From positions 1-35,282 of the forward strand of contig CAJTVJ010000018.1 in assembly GCA_910579785.1 (NCBI GenBank): a stretch of DNA of 35,282 nucleotides, in the 5' to 3' direction. Shown piece by piece: positions 32,201 to 35,282 of the stretch. The position numbers and the translations under genes were made by a program. The notes under the pieces are model-generated. The model saw only the letters and a list, made by a program, of their open reading frames with translations. It was not told the DNA's origin and did no database searches. Each line of letters starts with the position of its first letter. Within the stretch, counting starts at the first letter, position 1. This DNA is from an uncultured Christensenella sp. (GTDB taxonomy: Bacteria; Bacillota; Clostridia; Christensenellales; UBA3700).

Positions 32201-35182
32201 GGTGGATAAGTTGCTTGTGAATATAGCGGTAATTACAAGCTGTCCGCTCTTTATCACGTCGCCTGCCTTGAATACCGCGCCTCTTGCAATACTGCCTTCC
32301 AATCTGACAAGATTGTCGGCTTCCATCCATCTCGCCGTCAACGTCGTGTTGCCTGTCACTCTGTCTACGTCAAAATCCCATGCCGCCATTATCGGCTTGC
32401 CGCTGACGTCAACTTCGCCCGTATCGTAATACCAACCCATAAACAGCAAACTGCCGTTGGTGGGGTTGCTCGGCTTGCTCAAACGTCTGTTGTAGCGCAC
32501 GTTCTCCTCTGTCCAAGGCGGCGTCGCATTGTCATTGTTTGGGTCAAAAGTCACCGTGTAACTCCTCAGCTCAAATTTGACCTCAATCTCCTTGCTTTCC
32601 TTGACGTCTACGTATGCGTTGCCCGTCATCTCTCTGAAATCTGTGATATCTATATCCCTGCCGTCCCAGACGAATATAGGCGTTCTGCCGTCAAACGAGC
32701 CCAATATCTCAGGATCGTCCTGAATAGATTCATAATACTCCACAAACTTCTTTTGGAACATATTGGCTATGTTGTTGAAAGAATACAGCTGTCCGTATTC
32801 CAAATCGTCCGTCAAAGTCGTCTGCGTAAACTTGAACTTTATCTGCAAATGCTTTATGACAAAATTGCCTTGGAAGGACTGTTCTCCTCCGTAATTGACG
32901 TTGTCGGGAGTGAATTTGAAAGTCCTCCTTTCGGTGCCGTCAGGCTGTATCAGCGCAGGCGTACCGCCTATTATACCGGTGTTTGCCCACTTCGCGCTTC
33001 CGCTGACGACGTCGCCTTTGCCGTTGACCATCACAGGCACAGGCGTAGTCTCTTCAAGCGGTCTTCCCGAATATGCGTCGGGAGTTACGTCAAGGCTTTT
33101 CACCGACAGCTGCCCCGGCTTGACGTCGACGTTCAACACAGACGAATCGCCGCTGCCTCGCCACAACGGCTCAGCCTTGGAATAATAGGTATATTTAAAT
33201 GCGTATTCTCCGCTGTCCGCGACGTTCTCTATTCGGCTGAATACCTTTTGTCCGGCTCCGCTAATCTCACTGCCGTCCTTTGTCCACTGCACTTTAAAGT
33301 CAACGTCGCTTATCACCGTCGACTCCAAGCTTGCCGTCACAGTAAGCGTTCCGTAGCCGTACTCTATCTCCGCGCTGCCGCTCCCGTCGGTATGCACCAG
33401 CGACGTATTTCCGCTGGGCGTTACCTTGGTCTTTATATCTCCGTCGGGCGTAGTCCATACCGCATACAAATCCGCTTCAAAAGGTATGCCGTCGCCCACC
33501 TTGGTATATACCTTGCCGTTGCCGCTCTTATCCAACGTCCAGCCTAAAAATACGTGGTTGCCGTCCGGTATGTCAGAGCCGCTGGGTATCGCCAAGTCTC
33601 CGCCGTAGTCCACTTCCTGCGGCTCGCTTTCCGTACCGCAAATCTTGATATCCGCGCCCGTCTTGTCAATCCTGTGATACGTCACCTTGACACTATTGTA
33701 GGTATACTGCTCGCTCACCGTCTCCGTTGAATATCCGCCGTTGTTGCTTGTCACCATAAGAGTGACGATATAGTCGTCAAGCGACAATCCGCTGGGAAGA
33801 TTAAAAGTCGCGACGTTGTTGCTTATTGCCGCGTCAGCTTGATACTCCACGCTGTTGTCCGTCGCATTTCTCTTGGTAAGCAACATCACCGCATGATCCG
33901 CGCTTGCATTGTCAAAGGTAGCTTTAAGCGACGAGCCGCTGAGTACCAACTTTGGCTTGTTTGCGTTGTTTTGATAACTCGCGTCCTTTAAATATATCTT
34001 GTATGCAGGCTTATCATCACTGCTGCTCAACGCCGTCAGCGTATTGCTCAACACATTGGTGTTGGCGCTGGCATACATTATGTCCTTAGGGTCAAATAAA
34101 AATGCCGGACGTATTGAGCTAGGCGCAACCATGCCCACCGTATTACTATGACCATGATGCGCTACAATACCATTACCTCCCACAGTCATAACAAATGTTG
34201 CTCCACCTATCGAATAGGTCGCAAAATTACGTAAAAAATGATGATTTGTTATATCGCTGCTCTTTAAATAGTCCGACGTCCTATAATTACCTATATTAGG
34301 ATATTGCCAAGTATAATAATCATCTTCCCAACTTTGCCATGATGGGTTAAATTTGGATACATAAGTAATTTTATTACCCGAAGTATCCAAATCGTACATA
34401 CCGTAATCTATGTTGTTTATATCTTCATAATCTATCAAGAAAAGTCTGTCTCCCGTGGTATCCTCGGTCACCGTTTTTTCCGTAGCGTCATATGTTGCAG
34501 TAGATGACACTACCGCAGGTATTGTATACAAATTTGCAGGTATATTTTTAGTAATGGATGTATATGCACTGCCGCTACTTTGATAAAAATAGTCATGAGT
34601 GATTAGACTTGAAGTATTTTTTACATAAGACAGTTCATTTGAACTGAAAATCGAATCTATATACGTTGTTCCCGTAAAATTCGTCATTGTAGTTCCTGAG
34701 CCATTTTGATACTGACCGCCATTGAGCAATGCTCTGACCAAAGAACCAGAATAAAAAGCAAAATTATTTCCACCATTATATGTTGTAATATAAATAGGAT
34801 TATTTCTACCCAAATCATGAGCTGCCCAAAGAAGCATAGATTTGCCGTCGCCGTACTTTGTGTCATTCTTTGACAGCACTTTCCACTTGATCGCTCCGGT
34901 ATGTTTGTTGTTGCCGTACCCTGCATTATCCGCAGCAGAGTTGGTGACGTTGGTACCGAAATATAAGTATTCATTTTGCGCCCCTTGCATTACGTCGTCA
35001 ACAAAGCTTCCGTCTACGTTGAGATATGCAACGGGTCCTGTCGCCGCTGTCGGCGAGGTTAAATCCGCCTTTGTGACTCCTTTGAATTTAGTATTGTTGA
35101 AACAACTTATCAAAATGCAAACAACAGCTATTATACAAAATAGCGAAATTATAGCTTTATTCTTTGTCCTATGCAAATACAT
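29210..35182 (-). CDS. Giant membrane protein: extracytoplasmic Ig-like/InlB-type half, coiled-coil cytoplasmic half
   Basis: 1990 residues; not a family I can name as a whole. The N-terminus is a signal peptide with a possible lipobox (LISC, Cys about 27). Residues about 50-375 resemble the DUF6273-type domain of gut Clostridia (YLYFGTN, IKWKVLSKN, SIRPAFLFD). Two InlB/Flg_new-type repeats end in FLGWTLDK...LYAVW (about 497-574) and FMGWYYDT...LTARW (about 871-954). Three MBG/Ig-like units start with EWDKTEFMYNGK (about 1149), DWDKWEFVYDG (about 1307) and NWDETEFLYDGE (about 1402). Membrane helices lie at about 1523-1545 and in 1566-1604. Then come a charged coiled coil, a Met/Gly-rich patch (MMFMHMMGGGNGQGMQGG), Gln-rich coiled coils, a V-E-K-P repeat (about 1784-1827) and a compact charged C-terminal domain (about 1858-1990). 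No LPXTG or sortase motif. ATG with AGGGA upstream. Probably links the cell surface to a cytoplasmic partner; function unknown. Confidence 0.85.
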   Translation of the reverse strand: MYLHRTKNKAIISLFCIIAVVCILISCFNNTKFKGVTKADLTSPTAATGPVAYLNVDGSFVDDVMQGAQNEYLYFGTNVTNSAADNAGYGNNKHTGAIKWKVLSKNDTKYGDGKSMLLWAAHDLGRNNPIYITTYNGGNNFAFYSGSLVRALLNGGQYQNGSGTTMTNFTGTTYIDSIFSSNELSYVKNTSSLITHDYFYQSSGSAYTSITKNIPANLYTIPAVVSSTATYDATEKTVTEDTTGDRLFLIDYEDINNIDYGMYDLDTSGNKITYVSKFNPSWQSWEDDYYTWQYPNIGNYRTSDYLKSSDITNHHFLRNFATYSIGGATFVMTVGGNGIVAHHGHSNTVGMVAPSSIRPAFLFDPKDIMYASANTNVLSNTLTALSSSDDKPAYKIYLKDASYQNNANKPKLVLSGSSLKATFDNASADHAVMLLTKRNATDNSVEYQADAAISNNVATFNLPSGLSLDDYIVTLMVTSNNGGYSTETVSEQYTYNSVKVTYHRIDKTGADIKICGTESEPQEVDYGGDLAIPSGSDIPDGNHVFLGWTLDKSGNGKVYTKVGDGIPFEADLYAVWTTPDGDIKTKVTPSGNTSLVHTDGSGSAEIEYGYGTLTVTASLESTVISDVDFKVQWTKDGSEISGAGQKVFSRIENVADSGEYAFKYTYYSKAEPLWRGSGDSSVLNVDVKPGQLSVKSLDVTPDAYSGRPLEETTPVPVMVNGKGDVVSGSAKWANTGIIGGTPALIQPDGTERRTFKFTPDNVNYGGEQSFQGNFVIKHLQIKFKFTQTTLTDDLEYGQLYSFNNIANMFQKKFVEYYESIQDDPEILGSFDGRTPIFVWDGRDIDITDFREMTGNAYVDVKESKEIEVKFELRSYTVTFDPNNDNATPPWTEENVRYNRRLSKPSNPTNGSLLFMGWYYDTGEVDVSGKPIMAAWDFDVDRVTGNTTLTARWMEADNLVRLEGSIARGAVFKAGDVIKSGQLVITAIFTSNLSTEEMPMTLGWNDYNDNITYPIGNELHISDPDNPRIKIKVSYTFDKTGETQECEIEVPVTPNKIDTSSLDFGQDSNNEIKMEADGSVKNIPMLDPSEYENLGIDSVEYEYYNARQEKIDPSEVVRAGRYTVVVKFTPMSYDDKADDIRLTLILGTYTEVRIEWDKTEFMYNGKVQAPTAKVFRSNGSELTNVTITYSGDIDKSARGHYTIKAALDGAYRITEGEECEFDIVEAIYEVPQDKIKVQYDGKIKNLADFLGESFDLDMIEIIGEGKSAKEVGTYRVTLKLKDALNCKWADGSTGTKSYDWEIEKATLILDWDKWEFVYDGVNGFAPRITGIADGLADGESIDLNGDFIYTLYDENGNELDVSEAVEMGSYKIVARLNDTLAKNYKLDEVSGEWAFIVTDKTGKTVIRINWDETEFLYDGEVHYPKYTVTDKDGKELDESVKSQILSQLNFSEGYRQQKELGTYTVKVTLKNSNDYSILSGSVCTYRIVDENGYAPSEEETNNRGDKDEDEKNKFSIENIGQLLKEWWQLIASGVGIILIIIFMSKGISNIGKTKKAKKLTENKYKSYYAAATGAFGLAVGTWNVIVGVVLGLAALSLVFMIITKIKLNKAQEEMEEAKEEYEHNRSESEARRRDEDMKMMFMHMMGGGNGQGMQGGFVQQGLGAEEMRGLISETVTALLPGMQQMLPQQASANDELVTKLMEQNEELMQKNEQLMQQLADKPAERIVEKEVAAADDETIKRIVDSQEKFMERSQKQDETISQLMRNQEALINKLMEKNDAPQVITQPQIIEKIVEKPVEKIVEVPVEKVIEKEVRVEVPVETVVEKVVEKPIVISTEAVGEAEKSKQVKKTPSPKKAPAPRLTLEEAYAKLTKEQKKYFDGLREYAMSKDSKCKEKLSTYFTTIGPSTTNPFIKLTIKKGITVALFKMEDEYLKDIRRNASSDGTKMKIKETELPVGDKQAYDTAKDMVDLRIDQIERYNDYLKEQRSLRR
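29650..29690 (-). repeat. Repeat arm inside the coding sequence of the giant protein
   Basis: A full copy of the intergenic repeat arm lies in the coding region and is read in frame as VISTEAVGEAEKS (residues about 1831-1844), directly after the V-E-K-P repeat and before the KKTPSPKKAPAP linker. It matches the cluster D arm at 28977-29017 closely, including GTCATTTCGACCGAA and AAGCGGAGAAATCT. Confidence 0.85.
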
Positions 35183-35282
35183 ATTTCCCTCATTTTACGA
35201 TCGTGCCAAGCAAATCAAACGCAATGTAAATTTTGTCATTACGCCTAAGGCACTTTCCAAATAATGTATACTTTTACTGACC
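35183..35282 (-). other. Upstream region of the giant protein gene
   Basis: Hundred bases to the window edge. A ribosome binding site (GAGGGA) lies directly before the ATG. Only a poor promoter match (TTGATT and TAAAAT, spacing 15) is seen, so the true promoter may lie outside the window. Confidence 0.3.

Noticed and set aside
29210..35182. Wall-anchored adhesin of the LPXTG type
   Set aside because: No LPXTG motif is found; the membrane helices are followed by nearly 400 more residues, so it is not a sortase substrate of the usual kind.

Overview
The window looks like chromosomal DNA of a spore-lineage Firmicute (Bacillota, probably an uncultured Clostridia relative). Three things point there: gene order (rpsO-pnp-ylxY-mlpA-ftsK; recJ-rel-dtd-MBL-hemZ; ytxC-thrS and infC-rpmI-rplT-SpoU), a T-box leader on thrS, and many sigma-A type promoters with TTGACA-like and TATAAT-like boxes 17 bases apart. 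The species cannot be named from the sequence. All recognised genes but one (the M29 aminopeptidase at 27571-28794) lie on the minus strand, so the window reads from right to left in gene order.

Region by region, from low to high coordinates. 1-2368: an FtsK/SpoIIIE DNA translocase, cut by the window edge inside its Walker A motif. 3094-9435: rpsO, pnp, two tandem cytoplasmic leucine-rich-repeat paralogues, a YlxY-type polysaccharide deacetylase and an M16 (MlpA-type) peptidase. 9886-19635: secD-secF, recJ, and an operon rel-dtd-MBL hydrolase-hemZ. 19828-26142: a DUF1292 protein, a SpoU-type rRNA methyltransferase, rplT-rpmI-infC with a terminator-bearing leader, a lipoprotein phosphoesterase, and thrS with its T-box. 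26634-28794: a YtxC-like protein and the divergent aminopeptidase. 29210-35182: one 1990-residue membrane protein with a large extracytoplasmic half and a coiled-coil, repeat-rich cytoplasmic half.

Most genes are housekeeping: translation (rpsO, infC, rpmI, rplT, thrS, dtd, rRNA methylation), RNA decay (pnp), stringent response (rel), protein export (secDF), DNA repair and segregation (recJ, ftsK). The accessory content is the LRR pair, the phosphoesterase and the giant membrane protein.

The main non-genic signal is a family of short repeat arms (about 30-42 bases, core GTCATTTCGAC...GAGAAATCT) that occurs in opposed pairs in four intergenic clusters (about 2.69-3.02, 9.65-9.89, 20.29-20.61 and 28.82-29.02 kb). 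All four clusters lie at gene 3' ends. Two copies run into the stop codons of hemZ and the rRNA methyltransferase, and one lies in frame inside the giant membrane protein gene. No transposase is present, so this resembles a MITE or palindromic-element family able to enter coding sequence.
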